Shown here: piece after piece, positions 32,143-40,500 of the stretch
How positions within the stretch are numbered: position 1 is the first letter of the stretch
How the letters are laid out: each line of letters opens with the position of its first letter
Assembly: GCA_016124535.1 (NCBI GenBank)
Contig: WGNK01000046.1
Span: 1-46,231 of the forward strand
DNA from: Azospirillum sp.
GTDB taxonomy: Bacteria; Pseudomonadota; Alphaproteobacteria; Azospirillales; Azospirillaceae
Direction: 5' to 3'
Length of the DNA: 46,231 bases
The notes under the pieces: generated by a model
Told to the model about the DNA's origin: nothing
The model's database searches: none
What the model saw: the letters and a program-made list of their open reading frames with translations, nothing else
Made by a program: the position numbers and the translations under genes

Positions 32143-32637
32143 TCAACCCAAAACCGCCCAGCCCCCCGCGGTGACCGGGATGCCGAGGCGGCCGAGTTCC
32201 GCGGCGACCACCGAGACGATGTCGTCGAGCCGGGTCGCGATACCCGGCGACAGCCCGAGGCCGGTGGTCAGGTCGGACGGAACGCAGCCGATCACGGTGA
32301 CGGTATCCGGCGCCTCGCCGTGCAGGGTCAAGGTCGCCAGCAACTCGGACAGGCCGAGCTGGTGGGGTGAAATCCGGGTGCGGAAGAACGCCGGCACCTG
32401 GTCGCCGGCCAGCCGGACCAGAGTTCCCGGCGCTGCGCCGGTCTTGACCGCATCGACCACGATCAGGTGGCGGGCCGCCGCAATGATCTCCAGCAGGTCC
32501 ATGCCGCAAGTCCCGCCATCGACCACCGATACCTCGGGTGGCAGGCGGTGGCGCTGCTGCAGCGCTTCGACCGCGTGGACGCCGACGCCCTCGTCGTGGA
32601 GCAGGATATTGCCGAGACCGAGAACCAGTATGGACAT
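32143..32637 (-). CDS. hybD: Hydrogenase-2 maturation protease
   Basis: HybD/HyaD-type endopeptidase that removes the C-terminal tail of the hydrogenase large subunit once nickel is in place. The 164-residue protein opens MSILVLGLGNILLHDEGVGV and has the three nickel-probing residues Glu16, Asp62 (VVDAVKTG) and His92 (RISPHQLGL), which line up with Glu16, Asp62 and His93 of E. coli HybD. It follows hybC by 113 bases, as in the E. coli operon order. Confidence 0.93.
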   Translation of the reverse strand: MSILVLGLGNILLHDEGVGVHAVEALQQRHRLPPEVSVVDGGTCGMDLLEIIAAARHLIVVDAVKTGAAPGTLVRLAGDQVPAFFRTRISPHQLGLSELLATLTLHGEAPDTVTVIGCVPSDLTTGLGLSPGIATRLDDIVSVVAAELGRLGIPVTAGGWAVLG

Positions 32638-32750
32638 GGCTTCCTGCCGGAGGGAATCCCCCCACTTCCAGCTCTCCCTCCAGGCGGGAGAGGCGTTTTA
32701 GAGCGAAGTGCCCTGCTTCCTTGGGGACAAGGGCTGGGGCTCGGACGTTG

Positions 32751-34454
32751 CTACACCGCGGTCACCCGGATGATTTCCTGGTTCTCGGTGTCGACCATAT
32801 GGACGGCGCAGGCCAGGCAAGGGTCGAAGGAGTGGAGGGTGCGGATGACCTCCAGCGGCTTTTCCGGGTCGGCGACCGGGTTGTCCAGCAACGCCGCCTC
32901 GTAGGGGCCGATGCGGTCGCTCTCGTCGCGCGGGCCGGCGTTCCAGGTGGTCGGCACCACCGCCTGGTAGTTGGCGATCTTGCCGTCGCGGATCACCGTC
33001 CAATGCGACAGCACGCCGCGCGGCGCTTCGTGGGTGCCGAAGCCGCGAATCTCGCCCTTGGGGAAGGTCGGCCGGTTGAAGGTGGTGAAATCGCCCTTCG
33101 AGATGTTCTCGACCAGCAGCTTCCATTGCTCGGCCAGCGCCTCGTAGAGCACGGCGCCGCGGATGGCTCGGGCGGCGTGGCGACCGATCGTCGAGTGCAG
33201 GGCGCCGATGCCCACCGGCGTGCCGGCGACCGCGCTGACGGTATCGAGCATCAGCTTGGCATAGCGTTTGGTCGGCTCGTGACCGGCGGCCAACATGCAT
33301 AAGACGTTGGCGAGCGGTCCGACCTGGGCGCGCTGGTCGTTAAAGGTCGGCGACTTGACCCAGGAATATTTGCCGTCGTCTTGAAAGTCGGTGTAGTGGG
33401 GATTGGTCTCGCCATCGTAGGGGTGCAGGGCCCCTTTGCCGCCGACGTACCAGGAATGCTTGACACTTTCCTTGACGCCATTTTCGAAATAGGGGTCCTG
33501 GAAGCTGGAGATCGGCTTGAAGCTGGCGAGGTCGCCGTTTTCGATATAGCCGCCGGGCAGGGCGAATTTGCTGCCCTTGCCGTCGAGCGGCAGGTCGGGC
33601 ACGCTCAGATAGTTGGTGACGCCCTTGCCAAAGGCGGTCCAGTCGGCATAGAGCGCGCCAATTGCGGCGACATCGACGAAATAGACCTGGCGCACGAAAT
33701 CGCCGACTTCGTCGATCAGGGTCTTGACCGCATAGAGCTTTTCGAGCGTCAGGGTCGACTGGCTGTCCAGGTTGATCGGGTTGGCGACGCCGCCCACCGC
33801 CAGATTCTGGATATGCGGCGTCTTGGCGCCCAGGATCGCCACCACCTTGTTGATCCGGCGCTGGTAGTCGAGCGCCTGGAGATAATGGGTTGCCGCCAGC
33901 AAATTGACCTCCGGCGGCAGCTTCATTGCCGGATGACCCCAATAACCGCTGCCGAATACGCCGAGTTGGCCGCTCTCGACGAAGGCGGCGAGACGTTGCT
34001 GCGCCTGGGTGAATTCCTGGACGCTGTTGAGGTGCCAGTCGCTCAGGCTCTGGGCCAGGGTCGCCGCCTTTTTGGGATCGGCCTTGAGCGCGGAGACGAT
34101 ATCGACCCAGTCCAGCGCCGACAGATGGTAGAAATGGACAATATGGTCGTGGACCGAATGCGCGCCGATGATCAGGTTGCGGATATACTGGGCGTTGAGC
34201 GGCACCTCCAGCTTCAGGGCGTTCTCGACCGCCCGCACCGAGGCTACGGCGTGGACGGTGGTGCAGACGCCACAGATACGCTGGGTGAATACCCAGGCGT
34301 CGCGCGGATCGCGCCCCTGCAGGATCAACTCGATGCCGCGCCACATCTGGCCCGACGACCAGGCCTTGGTGACCTTGCCGCCGTCGACTTCGCAATCGAC
34401 TCTGAGATGACCCTCGATGCGGGTGACGGGGTCGACGGTGATACGGGTGGTCAC
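32751..34454 (-). CDS. hybC: [NiFe] hydrogenase-2 large subunit
   Basis: The 567-residue catalytic subunit binds the Ni-Fe centre. Ligand motifs are RICGVC (Cys61, Cys64) near the N-terminus and DPCLACAVH (Cys546, Cys549, His552) near the C-terminus. The 15 residues after His552 (MVDTENQEIIRVTAV) are the tail removed by HybD, so the enzyme should be maturable. Length and many blocks (NAQYIRNLIIGAHSVHDHIV, HPAMKLPPEVNLLAATHYLQ, GKYSWVKSP) match E. coli HybC closely. Translation starts at GTG (34454) with GGAGG nine bases before. It sits between hybB and hybD. Confidence 0.96.
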   Translation of the reverse strand: MTTRITVDPVTRIEGHLRVDCEVDGGKVTKAWSSGQMWRGIELILQGRDPRDAWVFTQRICGVCTTVHAVASVRAVENALKLEVPLNAQYIRNLIIGAHSVHDHIVHFYHLSALDWVDIVSALKADPKKAATLAQSLSDWHLNSVQEFTQAQQRLAAFVESGQLGVFGSGYWGHPAMKLPPEVNLLAATHYLQALDYQRRINKVVAILGAKTPHIQNLAVGGVANPINLDSQSTLTLEKLYAVKTLIDEVGDFVRQVYFVDVAAIGALYADWTAFGKGVTNYLSVPDLPLDGKGSKFALPGGYIENGDLASFKPISSFQDPYFENGVKESVKHSWYVGGKGALHPYDGETNPHYTDFQDDGKYSWVKSPTFNDQRAQVGPLANVLCMLAAGHEPTKRYAKLMLDTVSAVAGTPVGIGALHSTIGRHAARAIRGAVLYEALAEQWKLLVENISKGDFTTFNRPTFPKGEIRGFGTHEAPRGVLSHWTVIRDGKIANYQAVVPTTWNAGPRDESDRIGPYEAALLDNPVADPEKPLEVIRTLHSFDPCLACAVHMVDTENQEIIRVTAV

Positions 34455-34481
34455 GGGACTTTTCCTCCAGGGTCTATGGCG

Positions 34482-35639
34482 TCAGGTGCGCCCGGCTTCT
34501 TCGGCCTTGTGGCGAGCAGGCAGGATTGGCAGGAGTTTGACGAACAACAGGAACAGGACGACTTCCAGCGAGAACAGGCCGAGCGTGACCATGATCTCCG
34601 CGAGGGTCGGGAAATAATGCCAATTGCCGGTCGCCGGGGTCAGGCCGACCAGATAGCTGTTGACCCGATAGACGATGCCGCCGAGCAGAAGCACGAAGGC
34701 GCCGAGGAACAGGGTCTGGGGCCGGCGTCGGTTGGCCGGCGGACCCAGGATCACGAGCGGTGCGCTCATCAGGGACAGCTCGATCCAGAACATCAGCGAC
34801 CGCACGTCCGGGCGGAACGCCAGCGAAAAGGCACCGCGCGCCGCCAGGTCGCCGATCCGCACCACCAGGAACGCCGCCAGCAGCACCACGGTCACCCCGG
34901 CGAGTTTGCCCAGAATCTCGACCTCGAAAGGGCGCCGGAAGCCGCTGGCCGAGATCATGGCCTCGAACACCACGATGCCGAGCCCCATCAGCAGCGCGCT
35001 CAGCAGGTAGAGCAGGGGGAGCCACTCGGTCTGCCACAGCGGCGATAATTTATGGCCCAGGATGACCAGGATGGTGCCGAGCGAGGACTGATGCATGGTC
35101 GGCAGCAGCAGGCCGAGCGCCACGATCGCGAACATCACCCGCTTCAGGCGGGCATTGAGCCGGTTGAGCCCGAAGCGCTCGAGTACCGCCGGCGCGAACT
35201 CCAGGCAGATGATCATGGCATAGACCGCGATGCACAGCGCCGTCTCCAGCATGACCGAGGAGGGATTCATGTACCAGGGCACGAACATGGCGTAGAACTG
35301 CCACCACCGCCCGAGATCGACGATCACCGCCAGCCCGGCCAGGCCATAGCCGAACAGGCTGGCGAGCAGGGCCGGCCGGATCAGCGGGTGGTATTCGCCG
35401 CGGTTGAACAGATAGACCAGGATCGCCACGGCATAGCCGGCACAGCCGAAGGCGCTGCCGATCATCACGTCGGCGACGATCCAGATGCCCCAGGGATAGC
35501 CATCGCTGAGATTGGTCACCGCGGCCAGGCCGAACACCAGGCGATAGAGCACGATCGCCGCGGCGATCAGCGCCAGGGTCGAGGCGATCACGAAGGTCGG
35601 GGTGATGATCCTGCCGCCGAGCGGCCGCGGTGCGAGCAT
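34482..35639 (-). CDS. hybB: Hydrogenase-2 integral membrane subunit (NrfD/PsrC family)
   Basis: A 385-residue membrane protein with about ten helices and no heme-binding histidine pattern of the HyaC type. NLSDGYPWGIWIVADVMIGSAFG and NRGEYHPLIRPALLAS are typical of HybB, which passes electrons or protons between the Fe-S subunit and the quinone pool. I use the ATG at 35639, preceded by CCGGAGG; the longer frame crosses a palindromic repeat. It lies between hybA and hybC. Confidence 0.92.
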   Translation of the reverse strand: MLAPRPLGGRIITPTFVIASTLALIAAAIVLYRLVFGLAAVTNLSDGYPWGIWIVADVMIGSAFGCAGYAVAILVYLFNRGEYHPLIRPALLASLFGYGLAGLAVIVDLGRWWQFYAMFVPWYMNPSSVMLETALCIAVYAMIICLEFAPAVLERFGLNRLNARLKRVMFAIVALGLLLPTMHQSSLGTILVILGHKLSPLWQTEWLPLLYLLSALLMGLGIVVFEAMISASGFRRPFEVEILGKLAGVTVVLLAAFLVVRIGDLAARGAFSLAFRPDVRSLMFWIELSLMSAPLVILGPPANRRRPQTLFLGAFVLLLGGIVYRVNSYLVGLTPATGNWHYFPTLAEIMVTLGLFSLEVVLFLLFVKLLPILPARHKAEEAGRT

Positions 35640-35658
35640 GTTTGTTTCCTCCGGACAA

Positions 35659-35706
35659 GGGGGCGCAGCCCCCCTCGGACCCCTGCCAGGGACTTTCGGT
35701 CCCTGG
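35659..35706. repeat. Intra-operon palindromic element, copy 3, with second hairpin
   Basis: Hairpin GGGGGC-GCA-GCCCCC (35659-35673) followed by TCGGACCCCT (35675-35684), the same tail as the copy at 10671. Directly beside it is a second perfect hairpin, CCAGGGAC-TTTCG-GTCCCTGG (35686-35706). Together they fill the hybA-hybB spacer, 19 bases upstream of the hybB ATG. Confidence 0.65.
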
Positions 35707-35712
35707 ACCCGG

Positions 35713-36729
35713 TCAATCGCTGCCCTTGACGTTGCGGTGGGCAATCGCGAGCAGCCCGCCCAGCACCACCACCGGCGTCACCATGCTCTGGTAGACCGCC
35801 CCCTGGATGCCTTCGGTCAGCGTCGGATAGCCGTAATCGGGCACGTTGGTCGGAAGATTCAGCTTGTCGAACGGTACCCCCGACAGCATCAGGCATTGGG
35901 TTCCGCCGAGTTCGGACTTGCCGTAAATGTGCTGCTGGTACTCTGCCGCCACGACCTTTTCGTGGGATGGCCGGGCGCCGCCCGGCGTGCCGCCGAGCCC
36001 GCCGCGCGGGAACACCGCCCGGTCGCCGGGCTTGAGGGTCAGCCGGCGTTCCGCCTCGCGCTCCAGGTCGGCGGTGCGGCCGAACAGCGTGGCGCCGGTC
36101 GGGCAGACATCGACGCAGCCGGGCAGCTTGTTTTCGGCCAGCCGGTGGTTGCACAGCTGGCACTTGTGGATACGGCCGAACGGGTCCTCGAAATCGAATT
36201 TGGGCACCCCGAACGGGCAGGACAGCACGCAGTAGCGGCAGCCGATACAGCGGTCGGGATGATGGCTGACAATTCCGGTGCTTGGGTCCTTGGTCATCGC
36301 CGAAACCGGGCAGGCCGAGATGCAGGACGGATCGGTGCAGTGCTGGCACTGGCGCTTGCTGAAGGCATAGCCGTCGGTCTCGCGGTCCTTCACCGCCATC
36401 GTACCGTCGGTATAGAGCTTGATGATGTTCAGTGTCTTGGCCGAGAGGTCCTGGGGACTGTCCCAGGTGCCCTGGTTCCAGCCGCGCTGGTCGGCATGGA
36501 TGTCCGGCGGCATGCCGTTGGCGTCCTTGCACGCCTTGACGCAGGCCTTGCAGCCGATGCAGAGCGTGCCGTCATAAAGTAGACCGACCGCGTCGGGTGG
36601 TAGCGTCCGGGGCGGCCGCTGAAGCCCGGCGGCCTCAGCCTCCGGGACGCCACCGGAGGCTACGGCCGCGGCTGCGGCGGCACCGCCCTCGACTGCCTTG
36701 CGCAGGAAATCTCGACGGCTGACCGACAT
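35713..36729 (-). CDS. hybA: Hydrogenase-2 Fe-S protein HybA
   Basis: A 338-residue four-cluster ferredoxin-type subunit that relays electrons from HybOC to HybB. A Tat signal is visible (SRRDFLRKA). Cys clusters follow: CIGCKACVKAC, CQHCTDPSCISACP, CIGCRYCVLSCP and CQLCNHRL with the later CVDVCPTGA. A C-terminal hydrophobic helix (about 305-328, VTPVVVLGGLLAIA) anchors it in the membrane. It starts 9 bases after the hybO stop. Confidence 0.95.
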   Translation of the reverse strand: MSVSRRDFLRKAVEGGAAAAAAVASGGVPEAEAAGLQRPPRTLPPDAVGLLYDGTLCIGCKACVKACKDANGMPPDIHADQRGWNQGTWDSPQDLSAKTLNIIKLYTDGTMAVKDRETDGYAFSKRQCQHCTDPSCISACPVSAMTKDPSTGIVSHHPDRCIGCRYCVLSCPFGVPKFDFEDPFGRIHKCQLCNHRLAENKLPGCVDVCPTGATLFGRTADLEREAERRLTLKPGDRAVFPRGGLGGTPGGARPSHEKVVAAEYQQHIYGKSELGGTQCLMLSGVPFDKLNLPTNVPDYGYPTLTEGIQGAVYQSMVTPVVVLGGLLAIAHRNVKGSD

Positions 36730-36738
36730 GGCGCGACC

Positions 36739-37932
36739 TCACTCGGCAGGTGGAGGGGAGGGGGTCTGCGGCGGTCCCGGCGGATGCGGCGGGTGGTGGC
36801 CGAGCCGGCTGGTCATCACCGCACCGGCACCGACCACCGCACCGGCGATGCCGGCCAGGGTCGCGGCGGCAACCGGTGTGACACCCTGACCCTTGTCCTC
36901 GACCACGCCGGGATAGCCCAGGGGAGGCGCCACCGACTGCAGGGTCGCCAGTTCGTGGATGCCCTTGGAAAAGCCGACGCCCTCCTCGGTGCAGCCGACG
37001 CAGGGATGGCCGGTGCCGATCGGCCAGTTGCCCTGGCCGACATCGTTGAAGCCGATCGCCGGGCAATTGGCATAGGTCTCCGGCCCCTTGCAGCCCAGCT
37101 TATAGAGGCAGTAGCCCTGGCGATGGCCGTAGTCGCCGAACTCGATGGCGAAGCGCCCGGCGTCGAAATGCGGCCGGCGTTCGCAGTTTTCGTGGATCAG
37201 CCGGCCAAAGGCGAATTTCGGCCGACCCTTGTCGTCGAGTTCGGGCAATTTGCCGAAGGTCACGAAATGCAGCACGGTGGCCAGGAAATTATAGGGATTG
37301 GGCGGACAACCGGGAATGTTGACCACCGGCCGGTCGGTGATGATCTTGTTGGTCGCGACTGCCCCGGTCGGGTTGGGACTGCTCGACGGCACCCCGCCCC
37401 ACGATGCGCAGGAACCGACCGCGACCACCGCGGCCGCTCCCTTGGCCGCTTCGGTCACGCTTTCCAGGATGGTCTTGCCGCCGATCTTGCAATAGATGCC
37501 GCCGTCCTTGGTCGGGATCGCGCCGTCGGTGACCAGCAGATACTTGCCCCAGTTCTGCTTCAGTGCCGCGGCCTTCCAGTTCTCGGCCTGATGTCCGGCG
37601 CCGGCCATCAGGGTTTCGCTGTAGTCGAGCGAGATCTGATCGAGGATCAGCGACTCAAGCGAGGGGTGCTGGGTGCGCAGCAAGGTCTCGGTGCAGCCGG
37701 TGCAGGCCTGGCCGGACAGCCAGATCACGGTCGGTCGCGCCGCTGCAACCGCGGCATTGGCAATGCGCACGCCCAGGCCCGGCGATAACCCCAGTGTCGC
37801 CGCAACGCCGGTACAAAAGCGCAGGAAATCCCGGCGCCTCATCCCGCCCAGACTGCGCCGATAGCCGTCGAGATCCCCGAGTTCGGCGACGCCAGCCTCA
37901 GCTCCGGCGATGGTCCCGTGATCGTCAGGCAT
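36739..37932 (-). CDS. hybO: [NiFe] hydrogenase-2 small subunit
   Basis: A 397-residue small subunit carrying three Fe-S clusters and the Tat signal (MRRRDFLRFCTGVAATLG) for the HybOC dimer. Cluster ligands are seen in SGQACTGCTETLL, VGSCASWGG, IPGCPPNPYNF, HENCERRPHFDAG, LGCKGPETYANCPA and GHPCVGCTEEGVGF. A C-terminal helix (about 345-370) and a Pro-rich tail follow. I choose the ATG at 37932 with GGAGG upstream, leaving about 29 residues before the Tat motif, longer than in E. coli HybO. It is the first gene of hybOABCD. Confidence 0.95.
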   Translation of the reverse strand: MPDDHGTIAGAEAGVAELGDLDGYRRSLGGMRRRDFLRFCTGVAATLGLSPGLGVRIANAAVAAARPTVIWLSGQACTGCTETLLRTQHPSLESLILDQISLDYSETLMAGAGHQAENWKAAALKQNWGKYLLVTDGAIPTKDGGIYCKIGGKTILESVTEAAKGAAAVVAVGSCASWGGVPSSSPNPTGAVATNKIITDRPVVNIPGCPPNPYNFLATVLHFVTFGKLPELDDKGRPKFAFGRLIHENCERRPHFDAGRFAIEFGDYGHRQGYCLYKLGCKGPETYANCPAIGFNDVGQGNWPIGTGHPCVGCTEEGVGFSKGIHELATLQSVAPPLGYPGVVEDKGQGVTPVAAATLAGIAGAVVGAGAVMTSRLGHHPPHPPGPPQTPSPPPAE

Positions 37933-38321
37933 CTCTCCTCCCATGCGCGGCCTTGATCGGCCGCAGTCTTGATTGGGCATGCTGGGCGCAGCCTTGGCAA
38001 CGCCGGCATCGCGCGCGTAAAATTCGACCATTTCGATCCGCATTGATCGGATCGATTAAAAGTAACATCCGGAGTCATCGGGCAGATGACTGGCGTTCCG
38101 AAATCCAGAGGGACCCTAACATTACGGCACGCCCCAAGCAATTCAGGGGGGGTGAGGGCATGACCTGGGCAATGCTTTGGCATCGAGCCTTTTTGCATCG
38201 CAATATGCCAGTGTAAATTCCACACATGGCGGGCCGTACCGCTCAAGAGAATTCGGAAAAATCACAGTATTTTTTGTAAAGACCGGTGGCGGCAAGCTGC
38301 GTAATTAAGAGTTATTCGCAA

Positions 38322-38371
38322 AAATTGACAGGATCAAACCGGTGCTCTCAGAGCCGTTCCTCTGTCAATTT
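38322..38371. repeat. Long-range inverted repeat in the hyb upstream region
   Basis: AAATTGACAG (38322-38331) and CTGTCAATTT (38362-38371) are perfect arms, with weaker pairing continuing outward (GC..A / T..GC). The 30-base interior contains a second stem, GCTCT-C-AGAGC. The whole could fold as a two-part stem-loop on either strand. Purpose unknown: possibly a regulator site or a small structured RNA. Confidence 0.5.
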
Positions 38372-38438
38372 GTCGCAGAATTCCGGTGATTTGCTGCGAC
38401 GCAATAGCGGATGACTCGTCGCGCCGGCCGGCCAAACA

Positions 38439-38475
38439 GACAAAGGCCGGAGAACGGCGTCCTCCGGCCTTTGTC
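38439..38475. terminator. Terminator of the MlaC-like gene
   Basis: GACAAAGGCCGGAG (38439-38452) pairs with CTCCGGCCTTTGTC (38462-38475) around a 9-base loop. It starts 26 bases after the minus-strand stop of the MlaC-like gene, and the CCGGCCTTTGTCTGTTT stretch on that strand is the usual form of a rho-independent terminator in these genomes. Confidence 0.85.
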
Positions 38476-38501
38476 AATCGTGAAGCGGGTTGGGGCCGGC
38501 G

Positions 38502-39125
38502 TCAGGGGCTGGCGTAACGCTTTTCGCGCAAAGCCTCGAGCAGGCCTTCGACCTTGCCCCCGCGGCTGAGGATCACCGATTTGAACTCTGAACGCTGGGT
38601 GACGCTCATGCTGACGTTTTCGACGATCACGTCGATGATCGACAGCGCCCCGTTATCCCGCGCGCGGACCCGCCATTCGACATTGACCGGAGGACCGTTG
38701 GGGCGCTGGATCTGCGTCGAGACGAAGGCGTCCTTGCCCTCGACACGGCTGCTTTCGATCTTAAGCGTCTCGCCGGAGTATTGCGAGAAGCGGTCGGCAT
38801 AGATCTCGACGATCAGGGCCTCGAACAGCTTAAGGTATTCCTGCTGCTGCGCCGGAGTCGCATCATTCCAGAAATTGCCGAGGACGAAGCGCCCGATCCT
38901 CGGAATATCGAAATTCTGGGTCAGCAGCGCACGGAACTGGCGGCGAACTTCGTCCTTGGCAAGGCCTTTCGTTGCCAGGGACTCGATCGTCTCCCTGGCC
39001 AGCGAATTGATGAATGGTCCCGCTCCGGCCTGAAGATCGACGGCGAAGGCTGGTTGAGAAAGCCCGGCCCCGCCGCAAATCGCCAGCAGAGCCACGCAAA
39101 GGAGTGAAAAACGACGAATCATCAT
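38502..39125 (-). CDS. MlaC/HpnM-like phospholipid- or hopanoid-related periplasmic protein
   Basis: A 207-residue secreted protein of the MlaC/Ttg2D family, with signal peptide MMIRRFSLLCVALLAICGGA to PAFAVD. Family marks are VRRQFRALLTQNFDIPRIGRF, FWNDATPAQQQEYLKLFEAL, IYADRFSQYSGETLKI, VEWRVRARDNG and SIIDVIVENVSMSVTQRSEF. MlaC carries phospholipid between outer and inner membrane; the related HpnM is linked to hopanoids. The usual partner genes (mlaA-F or hpn) are absent from the window, so the branch cannot be fixed. It diverges from the regulator-metF operon. Confidence 0.85.
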   Translation of the reverse strand: MMIRRFSLLCVALLAICGGAGLSQPAFAVDLQAGAGPFINSLARETIESLATKGLAKDEVRRQFRALLTQNFDIPRIGRFVLGNFWNDATPAQQQEYLKLFEALIVEIYADRFSQYSGETLKIESSRVEGKDAFVSTQIQRPNGPPVNVEWRVRARDNGALSIIDVIVENVSMSVTQRSEFKSVILSRGGKVEGLLEALREKRYASP

Positions 39126-39423
39126 GGCGAGTTGGAGGCGCTGCCCATCCTGCTTGGTTGGTGAAGACGAGGTTCGGAACCGGTTCCAGATATGGTTCGG
39201 AGGCCGATGGTGTCCAGGGCCTGTTGCAGCCGCGGCGGTCGTGCCAACGATCGGGCCGCAGAGCGGCTCTGCTTGCGACCGCGACCAGCGGCGGCAGTGC
39301 ATAACACGGGTTGGTCCGTTCGCCAACGATCGGTTTCCGGATCGGCCTGAGACTCCGGGGGGCGAACGCCCAGCCGCCGGGCCGGGTTCGGCGGGCCGCT
39401 CGCGTCGATCCGGGTTTACCAGG

Positions 39424-39441
39424 TATAAGGATGTCTTTATG
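39424..39441. promoter_or_regulatory. Candidate SahR-type operator upstream of the regulator-metF operon
   Basis: TATAAGGATGTCTTTATG is an imperfect palindrome (ATAAgGA / TCtTTAT arms), close to the AT-rich palindromes known for SahR-type ArsR regulators of methionine genes. It stands out in very GC-rich DNA and lies 43 bases upstream of the ATG I chose for the regulator. It probably contains the -10 box (TATAAG), so binding would shut the promoter. Inferred from the pattern only. Confidence 0.6.
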
Positions 39442-39483
39442 TTTCGAACCCGCGGGCGCAGGTTTCGCCGCGGCCGGGCGTTT

Positions 39484-40500
39484 ATGAAGTCGGGGAGCGA
39501 CGGGCATTCGATGGAGGCATTGCTGACGGCCTTGAAGGCGGTTGCCGAGCCGACCCGGCTGCGGCTGCTCGCGCTCTGCGCCCAGGGTGAACTGACGGTG
39601 CGGGACCTCACCCGCATTCTCGACCAGAGCCAGCCGCGGGTGTCCCGCCACCTCAAGCTGTTATGCGATGCCGGGCTGCTCGATCGCTTTCGCGAGGGCA
39701 CCTGGGCGTGGTTCCGTCTGGCCGAACGTGGGGCCATGGCCGGGCTGGCACGGATCGTGGTTGATGCCATGGCCGACGAAGACCCGATCCGCCAGGGCGA
39801 TCTCGCCCGGCTGGAGGCGATCCGAAGCAGCCGCACCGAAGCCGCCGCCGCCTATTTTCGCCGGAACGCCGAGCGGTGGGACCGCATCCGCTCGCTCCAT
39901 GTTCCCGAGCGCGAGGTCGAACGGGTGCTGCTGGACTTGCTGCCCGAGTGCGGCGTCGACGATCTGGTTGATGTCGGCACCGGGACCGGCCGCATGCTGG
40001 AACTGTTCGGGCCACGGGTGACCCGGGCGGTCGGCGTCGATCTCTCGCGTGAAATGCTGGCGATCGCCCGCGCCAAGCTGGACCAGGCCGGCTTGCGCAA
40101 TTGCCAGGTGCGTCTGGGCGACATGTACCGCCTGCCGATGGCCTCGGCCTCGGTCGATGCCCTGATCATTCACCAGGTGCTGCATTTCGCCGAACGGCCG
40201 GCCGCGGTGGTGGCCGAGGCGGCGCGTATTCTACGGCCGGGCGGCCGGCTGCTGGTGGTCGATTTCGCCCGGCATGGGCTGGAGCAACTCCGTGACGAAC
40301 ACGCCCATCTCCGTCTTGGCTTCGACGAGGACGAGGTTGCGACGTGGTGCCGCCAGCAGGGACTGGTCTGCGGCACCGTCATCCACTTGCCCGGCGGGCC
40401 GCTGACCGTCACGATCTGGCCGGCCGTGCGCATCGGCGCCGCGTCCGGAGCGGCTCAAGACAACTCCCCCCCACTCAAGACCGCATCCGGAGTTCTTTGA
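39484..40500 (+). CDS. ArsR-family regulator fused to a SAM methyltransferase domain (SahR-like)
   Basis: A 338-residue protein. The N-terminal winged helix (about 10-100) reads LKAVAEPTRLRLLALCAQGE, LDQSQPRVSRHLKLLCDAGL and DRFREGTWAWFRL. The C-terminal class I methyltransferase domain (about 145-320) has VDVGTGTGRMLELF, VGVDLSREMLAIARAK and ARILRPGGRLLVVDFA. This fusion directly in front of metF is typical of alphaproteobacterial methionine-cycle regulators that sense S-adenosylhomocysteine. The start is uncertain: ATG at 39484, 39511 (where similarity begins) or 39439. The stop touches the metF start. Confidence 0.87.
   Translation: MKSGSDGHSMEALLTALKAVAEPTRLRLLALCAQGELTVRDLTRILDQSQPRVSRHLKLLCDAGLLDRFREGTWAWFRLAERGAMAGLARIVVDAMADEDPIRQGDLARLEAIRSSRTEAAAAYFRRNAERWDRIRSLHVPEREVERVLLDLLPECGVDDLVDVGTGTGRMLELFGPRVTRAVGVDLSREMLAIARAKLDQAGLRNCQVRLGDMYRLPMASASVDALIIHQVLHFAERPAAVVAEAARILRPGGRLLVVDFARHGLEQLRDEHAHLRLGFDEDEVATWCRQQGLVCGTVIHLPGGPLTVTIWPAVRIGAASGAAQDNSPPLKTASGVL

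Larger units (their letters stand above)
37933..38501. other. Regulatory gap upstream of the hydrogenase operon
   Basis: This 569-base gap separates hybO from the end of the MlaC-like gene, both on the minus strand. It is AT-richer than most of the window between about 38170 and 38340. It holds the mlaC terminator and a 10-bp inverted repeat described separately. I found no coding frame with family features. A sigma-54-like sequence at 38193-38211 does not have correct spacing, so the hydrogenase promoter type is undecided. Confidence 0.4.

Noticed and set aside
38193..38211. TGGCAT...TGC on the minus strand looked like a sigma-54 promoter for the hydrogenase operon.
   Set aside because: The spacing between the GG and GC elements is 11 bases instead of 10, and no activator site could be recognised.
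39439..39484. ATG at 39439 with AGGA seven bases upstream as the start of the ArsR-methyltransferase gene.
   Set aside because: This start overlaps the candidate operator and -10 box and would add an Arg-rich leader not expected in the family; ATG 39484 or 39511 is more likely, though not proven.
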